DNA of 64,000 nucleotides from DASYML01 sp036399835 (GTDB lineage Bacteria > Acidobacteriota > Blastocatellia > Pyrinomonadales > Pyrinomonadaceae): assembly GCA_036399835.1 (NCBI GenBank), contig DASWMI010000068.1:17848-81847 (forward strand). Direction: 5' to 3'. The notes under the pieces were generated by a model. That model searched no databases. It had not been told where the DNA came from and saw only the letters and a list, made by a program, of their open reading frames with translations. A program made the translations under genes and the position numbers. Below are positions 25,917 to 34,435 of this stretch, piece after piece. How positions within the stretch are numbered: position 1 is the first letter of the stretch; each line of letters starts with the position of its first letter.

Positions 25917-26594
25917 ATGCCATCGGCTTTTATCAAAACTCTGGCTCGCCTCAAACCCCAAGCTTTTATCAAGACTCTCTGGCCGCACTCCGGCATCTTC
26001 TTCCTCGCGCTCTGCCTGCTCAATCTTCTGCTCTTCGGCGCGGCTTGCAACAAGGGTCCGAGCGAGACCGCCACAGAAAGCAATACGAACACGCCCGCTG
26101 GCACGAGGCCGCCGCGCGCGATGTATCCTATGCCGCCCGTCACAGCCGCCCCCGCGCACGACTCCGCAGGAAAGAGCGAGCAGGTCTTTACGCTGCTTGA
26201 TAATCGCCGGATGCGGCTCTCAGATTACAAGGGCAGCGTCGTCGTGCTAGATTTTTACGCGACGTGGTGTCCGCCCTGCCGCGTAGAGACGCCGCACCTC
26301 GTACAACTTCAAAGACGTTACGGGCCGCAGGGCCTCAACGTCATCGGCCTCAACGTCGGTGGGCCGGATGATAAGTACAAGATTCCAGATTACGTCAAAG
26401 AGTTTGGCATTCAATACACGCTCGGCTTCCCGGACCCTGAGATGACAAACCTCTATCTTTCGGACGACGACAGGATTCCGCAAGCCTTCGTCTTCGACCG
26501 ACAGGGCCGCCTCCTCAAACGCTTTATCAGCTATGACGACTCTATGCCCGCAGAACTCGAACGCATCATCAGGGAAGCCCTCGCCGCCAAATAA
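25917..26594 (+). CDS. TlpA/ResA-like thioredoxin-fold lipoprotein
   Basis: A 225-aa envelope protein. A hydrophobic leader (HSGIFFLALCLLNLLLFGAAC) ends in a lipobox LFGAAC with lipidated Cys near residue 44. After a Thr/Pro-rich linker the thioredoxin fold (about 88-223) carries the active-site motif WCPPC in VVVLDFYATWCPPCRVETPHL and the cis-Pro region DRIPQAFVFDRQG. It should reduce or isomerise disulphides of exported proteins or act in cytochrome c maturation. An alternative later start is unlikely. Confidence 0.9.
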   Translation: MPSAFIKTLARLKPQAFIKTLWPHSGIFFLALCLLNLLLFGAACNKGPSETATESNTNTPAGTRPPRAMYPMPPVTAAPAHDSAGKSEQVFTLLDNRRMRLSDYKGSVVVLDFYATWCPPCRVETPHLVQLQRRYGPQGLNVIGLNVGGPDDKYKIPDYVKEFGIQYTLGFPDPEMTNLYLSDDDRIPQAFVFDRQGRLLKRFISYDDSMPAELERIIREALAAK

Positions 26595-26721
26595 AGAGCG
26601 ACTCTTTTCATCCCAAGCTTTTCTGCGCTTATTCCTCCGTCTCAAGGAAGAGACTATTTGATTTTTCCGCTCTTTCCTTTTACCTTTATTTCAATTCATC
26701 CGAGAAAAGGCGGGGAGTCCT

Positions 26722-28158
26722 GTGAGAAAGGCCAAGATTCTGGCAACGATAGGGCCTGCGTCGCGCGAGCCGGCGGTGCTTGAAGCGTTGATTGCCGCGG
26801 GCGTCAACGGCGTGCGCATCAATATGTCGCACGGGACGCAGGACGAACACGCTGAAAATATACGACGCGCGCGCGAAGCGGCTGAGAGGATGAAGCGCCC
26901 GCTGGCTGTCCTCGTTGATCTTTCCGGACCAAAAATCAGAACCGGCGTGCTCAAGGGCGGTCAGCCCGTCCAGCTTGAATCCGGCGCACTCTTTACCATC
27001 ACGACACGCTCCGTGACGGGCGATGCGCGTGAAGTCTCGACCAATTATCCGACGATGGCCCGCGATGTTAAGCCGGGCGCGCGTCTTCTCCTCGACGATG
27101 GATTAATAGAGCTTAATGTTGAGCGCACGACCGAGACGGATGTTCTCTGCCGCGTGATTAACGGCGGGATGCTGGGCGAGCGCAAGGGCATCAACCTGCC
27201 GGGCGTGACCCTCCCAATTCCATCACTGACCGATAAGGATAGGCGCGACCTGCAATGGGCCGTCAGGCAGAGCGTGGATTACATCGCGCTCTCTTTTGTC
27301 AGGCGCGCGGAAGATTGCACCGAGGCCAAAGCGCTGATACGGGCCGCGGGCGGCAAAGCGCCGCTGGTCGCCAAGATTGAAAAGGCCGAGGCGATAGACC
27401 ATCTTGATGAGATTATCGCGACCGCAGACGGCTGCATGGTGGCGCGCGGCGACCTGGGCGTCGAGACGAGCGTAGAGCTTGTTCCGGTCTATCAAAAACG
27501 GATTATCGAAAGGGCCAACTCGGCTGGCAAGCTCGTCATCACGGCCACGCAGATGCTTCAGTCTATGGTCCAGAATCCGCGACCGACGCGCGCGGAGGCT
27601 TCCGACGTAGCCAACGCCGTCTGGGACGGGTCGGACTGCGTCATGCTCTCGAACGAGACGGCGATGGGCCAGTACCCCGTGGCGGCTGTGGCGACGATGG
27701 CGCGCATCATCGAATCGGCTGAGGCGGGGCGTCAGGATGACTCGGACGACATCAACAAGTGGGCTGGCAGACAGTCTGGCAAGGTCAGCCGCGCCTTGTG
27801 CGAGGCGGCGGCCTTTGCCGCGCAGGAGATGAATACGAAGGTCACGGGGGTCTTTACGGAGTCGGGGCTGATGGCGCGCAGGCTCTCTGCGCTCAGACCG
27901 GAGCAGCGCATCATCGCGCTGACGCCCTCGAAGGAGGTGCGTAACGAGCTGGCGCTAATCTGGGGCGTGGAATCCGCGCTGCACGTCTGTTGCGAGAAGA
28001 CGGAAGACCTGATGCGCGCGGGCGACAGGGCACTGCTTGAAGCTGGATTTGTCGAGCAGGGCGAGCTGATCGTCTTAATGGCGGGGCAGCTTTCAGGATT
28101 GGGGATGTCGAAATCCGTCAAGCTGCATCAGGTCGGCGAGTCGGAATCGCAACGGTGA
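26722..28158 (+). CDS. pyk: Pyruvate kinase
   Basis: A 478-aa glycolytic enzyme making pyruvate and ATP from phosphoenolpyruvate. It starts at GTG 26722 after GGGGAG. RKAKILATIGPASREP opens the barrel, with NMSHG near 34. The active-site Lys block APLVAKIEKAEAIDHLDEI is near 213, then MVARGDLGVE near 240 and TATQMLQSM near 273. The C-terminal domain ends at GMSKSVKLHQVG. Length fits bacterial Pyk without the extra PEP-utiliser domain. Confidence 0.96.
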   Translation: MRKAKILATIGPASREPAVLEALIAAGVNGVRINMSHGTQDEHAENIRRAREAAERMKRPLAVLVDLSGPKIRTGVLKGGQPVQLESGALFTITTRSVTGDAREVSTNYPTMARDVKPGARLLLDDGLIELNVERTTETDVLCRVINGGMLGERKGINLPGVTLPIPSLTDKDRRDLQWAVRQSVDYIALSFVRRAEDCTEAKALIRAAGGKAPLVAKIEKAEAIDHLDEIIATADGCMVARGDLGVETSVELVPVYQKRIIERANSAGKLVITATQMLQSMVQNPRPTRAEASDVANAVWDGSDCVMLSNETAMGQYPVAAVATMARIIESAEAGRQDDSDDINKWAGRQSGKVSRALCEAAAFAAQEMNTKVTGVFTESGLMARRLSALRPEQRIIALTPSKEVRNELALIWGVESALHVCCEKTEDLMRAGDRALLEAGFVEQGELIVLMAGQLSGLGMSKSVKLHQVGESESQR

Positions 28159-28226
28159 GTTTGGACCAACAGGCTTTCTCTCTCCGGCCTCACACGTCGG
28201 CGCAAGAGTACCTTACGCTTCTGGCT

Positions 28227-29243
28227 TTACTCTGTACTGAGAACCTGCTGAATCGTCTCTTTCTTGAGACCCGTATTCTGCATCTCGCCGGGCAGCTTTT
28301 GCGGGTCGCGCCAGTTATCCAGGATGCCGACCTGATGCACGCATTGCAAGGTACAGGTCGGCGCGCACCACTTCTCGGTCGCATACTCGCGGTCGAAATC
28401 TTCCATCGTATAGTCTTCAAGCTTGATGCCTGGGATGCCGCGCTGCTGCGAGCACCAGTGGACCAACCCGTCCTCGCAGATGTAGAGGTAGCGCGCTCCG
28501 GCGCGACAGCGCCATTCGTAGGGCTTGCCTTCGGCGATGCTGTCCTGAAACCAGTTGAGGCGCGCGTGGTCCCTGTTGCCGAGTTTTTTGACCGCGTGAA
28601 AAATCTCTTTCTCCCTGTCAGAGAGCGGCTTTAAAGTCCCGTCGTGGTCGTGAATGACGCCGACCGTGGTGGAAAAACCAAGCTCTACGGCGCGGCGCGC
28701 AATCGTCAAGGCATCTTCGGGGGTCTGTATGCCGCCGCCGATGACGGAGTTGATGTTGACGTGAAACTCCGCGAACTCCGACAGGTGCTGCAACTTTTTG
28801 TCCAGATTCTTGAGGCTCTTTTTGGAAACCTCGTCGGGGACAACGTTGTCTATGCTGATCTGTAGATACTGAAGCCCGGCCTCGTTCAGTTTCCCGATGC
28901 GCTCAGGCGTGAAGTAGTAACCGTTGGAGATTAAGCCCGCGATCATGCCGCGCTTGCGTATGTGTCGAATGATGTCGTCGAGCTGCGGGTGCATGAGCGG
29001 CTCGCCGCCCGAGATGGTGATGACGGCAGTGCCCAGGTCGGCGAGCTTGTCTAGCCGCTTCTTCATCAGCTCAAGCGGGACAGGCTCGGAAACTTTGTCA
29101 TACTCGTTGCAATAGCCGCAGGCCAGATTGCAGCGGCGCATAGGGATGATGTGCGCCAGCACAGGGTGGTTGGTCGAAAGCAGGGCGCGCGTGATAAATC
29201 TGGCTTCGCGCAGTTTGAGCTTGAGAAAAGTGCTTCTCTTCAT
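28227..29243 (-). CDS. Radical SAM protein with a SPASM-like C-terminal cluster region
   Basis: A 338-aa protein. The [4Fe-4S] motif CNLACGYC is near residue 38-45 in PMRRCNLACGYCNEYDK, followed by TISGGEPLMHPQLDD. The C-terminal third has additional cysteines (WRCRAGARYLYICEDG, VHWCSQQRG, KWCAPTCTLQCVHQ) suited to an auxiliary iron-sulphur cluster. Similar proteins act in peptide or lipid modification, but no partner is adjacent (pyk converges from the left), so the substrate is unknown. Residue 1 starts MKRSTFLKLKLREARF, a basic amphipathic helix that may touch the membrane. Confidence 0.85.
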   Translation of the reverse strand: MKRSTFLKLKLREARFITRALLSTNHPVLAHIIPMRRCNLACGYCNEYDKVSEPVPLELMKKRLDKLADLGTAVITISGGEPLMHPQLDDIIRHIRKRGMIAGLISNGYYFTPERIGKLNEAGLQYLQISIDNVVPDEVSKKSLKNLDKKLQHLSEFAEFHVNINSVIGGGIQTPEDALTIARRAVELGFSTTVGVIHDHDGTLKPLSDREKEIFHAVKKLGNRDHARLNWFQDSIAEGKPYEWRCRAGARYLYICEDGLVHWCSQQRGIPGIKLEDYTMEDFDREYATEKWCAPTCTLQCVHQVGILDNWRDPQKLPGEMQNTGLKKETIQQVLSTE

Positions 29244-29359
29244 TGAGCCTTCAAGGACAAGTTCGCGCTCGCTTCCGACCGGCGCGCGTGCTAGAGATTA
29301 AATCGAGAATGAGAGAGAGAATAGCGAGGCGTGTGCCAGAAGGCAAGCCGCTCAAAGCC

Positions 29360-29453
29360 GTGACAGGTGACAAGTAACAGGTAACAGGAAAGACCAAGCC
29401 TTTATCTTGTTACCTGTCACCCGTCACTTGTCACCTATCAGCTATCACCTGTT
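29360..29453. repeat. Heptamer-based inverted repeat (TGTCACC family), clearest example
   Basis: Left arm at 29360-29387: GTGACAG, GTGACAA, GTAACAG, GTAACAG. Right arm at 29408-29449: TGTTACC, TGTCACC, CGTCACT, TGTCACC, TATCAGC, TATCACC. The arms are complementary and can form a long hairpin. The element sits between the radical SAM gene start and a terminator. Confidence 0.9.
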
Positions 29454-29455
29454 CA

Positions 29456-29490
29456 AAAGGGCTTCGGCCATCGCTGACAGAAGCCCCTTC
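29456..29490 (-). terminator. Terminator of the LolA-like gene
   Basis: AAGGGCTTC and GAAGCCCCTT form a stem; on the minus strand it is followed by TTTTGAAC. It ends the five-gene cluster transcribed leftwards. Confidence 0.7.
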
Positions 29491-29519
29491 GAGTGCCGAC
29501 GTTTGTTCCGGCGAGCGCC

Positions 29520-30230
29520 TTAGCCCTTGATAATCTTGACGCCGGACTCAAGCTGTAGACGAAAATCGTCCGGCGAAACGCGCCCGTTCTTTTCCAGGTT
29601 CATCAGACGCACGGTGCTCGCATCATCGTTTTTCTCGACGACCTTTGTCTGCACAGGCATCCCGTCATCATCCACCCAGATTTCCATATACTTGTAGCTC
29701 GCGCCGCCCTTCGGGACCAGCGTCAGGTGTATGGTCCGCACGCCGCCCCAGAGCGTCTCTTCGCGCACATCCTGCCAAGGCTCGAAACGCGAGCGAATCT
29801 GCTGCCCGGACATATTCATCATGTCGAGCAGCCCGCCGCCAGCTTTTCTCGCCTGACCCGAACGTGCGTTGCCCTTGTAGGCCATGTTGAGGCGCGGGCG
29901 AAAGAGCGTGTATTCGCCGTTGGAAACGGCCAGGATTTCGCGCGAAGGCTTTTGCCATTCGATGCGGACGTTGGCGTTGCGGCCCGCCGCGGGTTGATAT
30001 AGGACCGTCCCGCTGCGCCTTTCACTATCGCGAAGCTGCGCGTTGTAGACTTCCATGCTGATGCCTGCGCGCAGCGACCTCAAGTTGCGGTGGTTGCGCT
30101 CCATCTTGGAGATGACGGAGCTAACCAGGCCAGCCGTGCCCTGCGCATCGGCTGTCTTGGGGAAACTGGAGGCAACAACTGCGGCGAACAAAAGGGCCAC
30201 TATGAGGCCCAGGGGAACGAATCTTCTCAT
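29520..30230 (-). CDS. LolA-like outer-membrane lipoprotein-sorting protein
   Basis: A 236-aa periplasmic protein starting at the ATG at 30230 after AAGGAG. Signal peptide 1-30 (FVPLGLIVALLFAAVVASS). The mature protein has the LolA/LolB half-barrel pattern: NLRSLRAGISMEVYNAQLRDSERRSGTVLYQPA, VRIEWQKPSREILAVSNGEYTLFRP and IHLTLVPKGGASYKYMEIWVDDDGMPVQT. It is the last gene of a run of five with an ABC ATPase and an FtsX permease; a chaperone role for lipoproteins or lipids is inference from fold and context. Confidence 0.8.
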   Translation of the reverse strand: MRRFVPLGLIVALLFAAVVASSFPKTADAQGTAGLVSSVISKMERNHRNLRSLRAGISMEVYNAQLRDSERRSGTVLYQPAAGRNANVRIEWQKPSREILAVSNGEYTLFRPRLNMAYKGNARSGQARKAGGGLLDMMNMSGQQIRSRFEPWQDVREETLWGGVRTIHLTLVPKGGASYKYMEIWVDDDGMPVQTKVVEKNDDASTVRLMNLEKNGRVSPDDFRLQLESGVKIIKG

Positions 30231-30297
30231 CTCAACTCCTTCAAAATTCACGACTCCTGCCCGGAGCTACATGAATCCGGGCAATTATATTGGATGA

Positions 30298-30639
30298 TTA
30301 GCGTATGTCAACCTCATATGCGACGATTTTGCCAGCCGCATCGAGCTTTGGATGGACATCCAGAACCTCTGTCTCAGGATGACCCGTCAAACGGCGCACG
30401 CGCCTTTCAATCTCAACCCTATCTGTCTGAGCCGAAATGAGTTCAGGGTCGGCCAGGAGAATCGAGTTGAATCGGCTTTGATGCGCCTGGGCGTTGCGAA
30501 GTTCGCTGGTCTCAAACCAGCCTTTGGGAGTCAGAAAAATAAAAGCGAGGATCAGCGCGCAGAGCACGTCATATTGCCAGGTCTTACGCGAATAAGACCA
30601 GAGCAAGATGCCTTTGATGAGACGGAAAAATTGTTTCAT
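30298..30639 (-). CDS. Small single-pass membrane protein in the ABC cluster
   Basis: A 113-aa protein starting at the ATG at 30639 (MKQFFRLIKGILLWSY). One transmembrane helix lies near 28-45 (VLCALILAFIFLTPKGWF), followed by a periplasmic alpha/beta tail with NSILLADPELISAQTDRVEIERRVRR. An upstream frame overlaps the ATPase gene and is not used. No family recognised. Its place between the ATPase and the LolA-like gene suggests it belongs to the same complex. Confidence 0.6.
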   Translation of the reverse strand: MKQFFRLIKGILLWSYSRKTWQYDVLCALILAFIFLTPKGWFETSELRNAQAHQSRFNSILLADPELISAQTDRVEIERRVRRLTGHPETEVLDVHPKLDAAGKIVAYEVDIR

Positions 30640-30776
30640 CGCTCGCCGGAGGCCCTGCTGGCCGAGGCCGTAATTATAACCCAGGTGTCGGATTTTGCCT
30701 GCATAAGAGAGCAATTTTTTGACGGCGGCCCAAGTCTGATTTGCCGTTTTTGCTCCTTTTCCGGCCCTCCCATCAA

Positions 30777-31472
30777 TCACATGTGCACGACCTGTGCCGG
30801 TTCGACAATCTGCCCGTCGCGCATCTGCACGATGCGACGGCACATGGCGGCGGCTTCAGGATTGTGCGTAATCATGATGATGGTCTGGTTAAAGCGATAA
30901 TTCAGCTCTTGAAACATATTGAGCACGATGGCGGAGTTTTCAGAATCGAGATTGCCCGTCGGCTCGTCTGCGAGCACGATGGCCGGGCGTGTGACGACGG
31001 CGCGTGCCAGCGCGACTCTCTGCTGCTCGCCGCCGGAAAGCTCCAAGGGCTTATGGTGCAGCTTGTCTTCGAGCCGCAGCAGCTTGAGCAGTTCGCGTCT
31101 GCGCTCGGGGTCTTCGCCGCCGTTGCGGTCGTGAATACGCTCGGCGAGGCGCAGGTTGCCTTCCGCCGTGAGGGTCGGGAAAAGATTGAAGCGTTGAAAG
31201 ACAAAGCCTATCTTGCGGCGGCGGATGTCCGTGCGGCGCGCGTCCGTGGCGGCTGTGAGGTCTTCGTTGTCAATGATAATACGCCCGTCGGTCGGCGTCA
31301 GCAGCCCGCCGAAAAGATGCAGGAGCGTTGACTTGCCGCAACCCGATGGACCCATGATGGCGACAAACTCGCCCTCCTGGACTTCGAGCGAGACGCCGCG
31401 CAGCGCGGGCACGTCAACCCTACCCACGCGGTAAACTTTTGTCAGGTTCTCAGCCTTTAAGATGCTTCTCAT
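30777..31472 (-). CDS. ABC transporter ATPase, LolD/MacB type
   Basis: A 231-aa ATPase starting at the ATG at 31472. Walker A GPSGCGKSTLL is near 40, the signature LSGGEQQRVALARA near 143, and Walker B IVLADEPTGNLDSE near 165, with the H-loop in ITHNPEAA. This is the o228/LolD subfamily, which powers mechanotransmission permeases rather than uptake systems. It follows the FtsX-type permease gene across a heptamer repeat. Confidence 0.93.
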   Translation of the reverse strand: MRSILKAENLTKVYRVGRVDVPALRGVSLEVQEGEFVAIMGPSGCGKSTLLHLFGGLLTPTDGRIIIDNEDLTAATDARRTDIRRRKIGFVFQRFNLFPTLTAEGNLRLAERIHDRNGGEDPERRRELLKLLRLEDKLHHKPLELSGGEQQRVALARAVVTRPAIVLADEPTGNLDSENSAIVLNMFQELNYRFNQTIIMITHNPEAAAMCRRIVQMRDGQIVEPAQVVHM

Positions 31473-31475
31473 CGT

Positions 31476-31568
31476 CAAACGTCAATCACGAATCGTAAAT
31501 AGTAAATCGTAAACCGTGAAAAGACAAAGCGCGCTCGGTCCAGACACGATTTACGATTGATGATTGAC
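31476..31568. repeat. Heptamer-based inverted repeat (GTAAATC family)
   Basis: Units CGTAAAT, AGTAAAT, CGTAAAC, CGTGAAA lie on the left; GATTTACGATTGATGATTGAC is on the right, and GTCAATCACGAATCGTAAAT starts the left arm, making them reverse complements. It lies between the permease and ATPase genes. Confidence 0.8.
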
Positions 31569-31577
31569 CAGCTAATT

Positions 31578-32675
31578 TTAGTCGTAAGCGAGGGCGCTGA
31601 CGGCGTCAAGATTGGCTGCGCGGACAGCCGGATAGAGCGCGCCGAAAGCCCCGCCCAGCAATCCTATCAGCCCGGCGGCCAAAGCCCATCGCCAGCCATA
31701 CTCGAAAATCAGCCCGTAGACACGGTGAATCAGGAATCCTGCGGCGAAGGCCGCGATAAAGCCTATGATGAGGCCAAGCGTGCTAATCAGCAGAGCCTCT
31801 TTCTCAATCTCCGCGATGATATAGCCGCGCGAAGCGCCGAGCGCCTTGAGGATACCTATCTCGCGCGTTCTCTCTGTGATGGTCGTGTACATCGCCAGCA
31901 TCACGACCAGAGAGCTAACGACAGCCGAGAGGCCCACCAGCACGCGCAGGAATGTGCCGAGAAAGGGAATGCTCTTTTCGATGCTCGTAAAGACTTCGCG
32001 CGTAAATTGAATCTTGTTGCCCGGAAGCTGCGCGTTGATACGCTGCGCGACGGCCAGTTGCTCCTGCGCATCGCGGCACTTGATTAAGATATAAGTACAC
32101 TTGCCGGGTGATTCGAGCGCGTCCTGCATGGCGCTGAGAGACATCTTGACGCGCGCGCCGGATTCCGGCGTGTAGATGCCTACAATGCGATAGGGCTTAT
32201 TACCGAAAAGGCTGAGCTGGCTGCCGACCGCGAGATTATTCATGCGCGCCTTCTGCTCGTCAATCACCACCTCGTCGAGAGCCTGCGGCCCGTGTCCGGC
32301 GACGATAGTGATGTCGTTCATCCTGGCAAACGGTTCCCAGTCCACGCCCTCCACCTGCTCGAAGCCGAAACCGCGTGTGCCCTGAAAGATGTAGCGTATA
32401 ACGGGCACGACCGTTTCCACGCCCTCTATCTTCATCAGCTCATCCGCATACTTCGTGCTCACGTTAGCTGTCGAAGAGGTCAGCTCCAGAGAGCCTTTGC
32501 GCGTGAAAAGAATTTCGGCGCGGACATTTGAAGAGCGTCTTTGCAGATCGTTCGACATCCCGCGCGCCAGCCCCGTAAACAGCATCACGAGCGCCACGCC
32601 GAGCGCCACGCCCGCCGCGCTCACCAGCGAGCGTATAGGGCGCTGTCGAATGTTGGCTGTCACAAGCTTGTCCAT
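31578..32675 (-). CDS. ABC transporter permease, FtsX/MacB type
   Basis: A 365-aa permease with the type VII layout: helix 1 near 15-35 (RSLVSAAGVALGVALVMLFT), a periplasmic domain of about 215 residues (MacB_PCD-like, with VETVVPVIRY and YRIVGIYTPESGA), then three helices from about 245 (VGLSAVVSSLVVMLAMYTTI). TERTREIGILKALGASRGYI is the coupling helix to the ATPase. Only one permease is encoded, so it would be a homodimer, as in MacB, unlike the LolC/LolE heterodimer. Confidence 0.92.
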   Translation of the reverse strand: MDKLVTANIRQRPIRSLVSAAGVALGVALVMLFTGLARGMSNDLQRRSSNVRAEILFTRKGSLELTSSTANVSTKYADELMKIEGVETVVPVIRYIFQGTRGFGFEQVEGVDWEPFARMNDITIVAGHGPQALDEVVIDEQKARMNNLAVGSQLSLFGNKPYRIVGIYTPESGARVKMSLSAMQDALESPGKCTYILIKCRDAQEQLAVAQRINAQLPGNKIQFTREVFTSIEKSIPFLGTFLRVLVGLSAVVSSLVVMLAMYTTITERTREIGILKALGASRGYIIAEIEKEALLISTLGLIIGFIAAFAAGFLIHRVYGLIFEYGWRWALAAGLIGLLGGAFGALYPAVRAANLDAVSALAYD

Positions 32676-32684
32676 AAAAAAGAA

Positions 32685-32757
32685 GCGATGAAGAATGCAT
32701 GATGAATATCAGAGAAGAGCTATTCTTTCTCTCATAGCTACATCATTCACTAACTCA
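32685..32757. repeat. Inverted repeat of GATGAA/TCATTC words
   Basis: GCGATGAAGAATGCATGATG on the left is partly complementary to CATCATTCACTAACTCATCA on the right, with AGAGAAGAGC / CTTTCTCTC inside. It lies between the lipoprotein and permease genes and may act on their transcript. Confidence 0.55.
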
Positions 32758-33828
32758 TCACTTATTACTTCCCTTCGGCGCATCGAGATCGACTTCCTTT
32801 AGCTGCCACTTGTTTTCGAGGACGAAAATCTGAGCGTCGTATTGTCGGTCGAGGACGATGGCTTCGGGCGATTGATAGGTCAGGCTAATCTTGTAGTGGT
32901 CCTGCGGGCGCGTCAGCTCAACGTGCGTCGGCAGTTGCAGGTTGCCCGCTTCACCAACAGACTTGAGTTCGCCATAGGAAACATCCGTCACGAGCATGCC
33001 GCTCTGGTCGAATGTTTGGAGACGGGCGAGCCTGATGCCGCCGACGCGGTCAAACCAGAAACGGCGGGTTGGGCGCACGCCGCTCTCGCCGCCCGGCGCT
33101 AATTCGTCCAGCAGATAATAGCCGCGCACGACACGCGTTCCCGGTTGGGCCTGAGGCCGCGTGTCTGCTTCCTCCTGATAAAATTCGCTCCGCGAATAAA
33201 CAAAGCCGGTCTCCGTGCGCGGCGCGATGGGACGAATCAAGAGCGCGTCCGTGAAGTGCTGCGGTCGCAGGCTGGAGAGCACGCTGACAGTTCGCGCGTC
33301 CGATTTGCCCTTCTTCTTTTTGTTGTCTGCGCGTGCATCCTTTGTCTCAGAATTTTCCAGCCTGACGTAAGCGGCGTTGTTTGTCCCGCGCGCAAAGCGG
33401 CGATACTTTTCGTCTCCCTTGAGCACGGCGACGCGAAAGTGCTCGCCGTCCGAAGTCATCTGCGCGATGTCGGTCCCGACAAAGGGTGCCTGGATGCTGA
33501 TGAAGATTTGGCCCGGGCGTTGGAGGATAACGGTCCCGTCAGCCGTGCGATACTTTTCCGCCAGTCCCGCTTCGGCAAACGAAGTATCCTGAAACTCTAT
33601 GTCAACCTTGCCGCGCAGCGAGCGTATCGAGGCGAGCCGGTTGACCTCTGCGACAAGCTGCGCCGTCTCGGCTTCTCTGAGCGGCGAGAGCAGAGGCGGC
33701 ACGGCGACCGTGCGCTTGACGCCGAACAGTGTGGCGCAGCCGCTCGTGACCAGCGAAAGGGTCAGGAGAAGACAGACGAGCGCAAGTCGCGCGAGCGGTT
33801 CTCTATGTCTGAAAGATAAACTACGCAT
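32758..33828 (-). CDS. DUF4292-like lipoprotein
   Basis: A 356-aa lipoprotein. Signal peptide with lipobox LVTSGC, lipidated Cys near residue 31. The mature part begins with a linker, then IRSLRGKVDIEFQDTSFAEAGLAEKYR and TVILQRPGQIFISIQAPF, a half-barrel like LolB/DUF4292. A Lys-rich insertion NKKKKGKS near 172 precedes a second beta region (TRVVRGYYLLDELAPGG, RFWFDRVGGIRLARLQTFD). It is the first gene of the ABC cluster; as an outer-membrane receptor it would complement the LolA-like protein. That role is inference. Confidence 0.8.
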   Translation of the reverse strand: MRSLSFRHREPLARLALVCLLLTLSLVTSGCATLFGVKRTVAVPPLLSPLREAETAQLVAEVNRLASIRSLRGKVDIEFQDTSFAEAGLAEKYRTADGTVILQRPGQIFISIQAPFVGTDIAQMTSDGEHFRVAVLKGDEKYRRFARGTNNAAYVRLENSETKDARADNKKKKGKSDARTVSVLSSLRPQHFTDALLIRPIAPRTETGFVYSRSEFYQEEADTRPQAQPGTRVVRGYYLLDELAPGGESGVRPTRRFWFDRVGGIRLARLQTFDQSGMLVTDVSYGELKSVGEAGNLQLPTHVELTRPQDHYKISLTYQSPEAIVLDRQYDAQIFVLENKWQLKEVDLDAPKGSNK

Positions 33829-33936
33829 TCAAGAATAGGGCCACCGCTTGAACCCGATAGACACTCCTCGATTAGCCTTGATGAGCACGAAGGAAGCTAA
33901 CAAAGCATCACATCATTGTCAACGCAGACCTCATCG

Positions 33937-34398
33937 CTATTCGAGGACCAGCGGAGGCTTATCGAATCTGGCGCGCAAGCCGTTGATGGCGCGGAGCACT
34001 TTGGGTCTTCTCACGATCTTGCGTTCCAGTTCGCGCTTGCCCGGAAAGTCCAGCAGCATGATGCCGATGAGGATTGTCAGAATGCCCTGGCCCGGCACGC
34101 CCGGCAGCGACATCACTATACCGAGCGCGACCAGCAAGACTCCCGCCAGATTTTTAAGAACCGCCCCGACCAGACGCAGAGCCGCGTGGCGGCCAGCGAG
34201 AAAGTCTCTCTCATGTGAAGGATGAAAGAAGGTCGCAGGCAGCCTGACGAGCAGGACTGAGACCATCACCATGCTACCGGCAAAGGTAGCGGCTGAGATG
34301 AGCAGCCCGACGATGACGCGCCGCCATGTCAACGCGTCCTGAAACTGGTCCAGCCAGCCTCCCAGGCCCTGCGCGGCGAAGGCCGCGGCCTCAAACAT
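33937..34398 (-). CDS. PGPGW-type transmembrane protein
   Basis: A 153-aa inner-membrane protein starting at the ATG at 34398 after GAGGGA. Three helices are predicted: VIVGLLISAATFAGSMVMV, LKNLAGVLLVALGIVMSL and GILTILIGIMLLDF. LPGVPGQGILTILIGIMLLDFPGKR resembles the PGPGW signature family, with the terminal Trp missing. The basic C terminus (RKIVRRPKVLRAINGLR) is cytoplasmic. Its function is not known. Confidence 0.65.
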   Translation of the reverse strand: MFEAAAFAAQGLGGWLDQFQDALTWRRVIVGLLISAATFAGSMVMVSVLLVRLPATFFHPSHERDFLAGRHAALRLVGAVLKNLAGVLLVALGIVMSLPGVPGQGILTILIGIMLLDFPGKRELERKIVRRPKVLRAINGLRARFDKPPLVLE

Positions 34399-34435
34399 AA
34401 GAGATTCCCTCAAGCTCCTTCAACGGAAACTCCTT

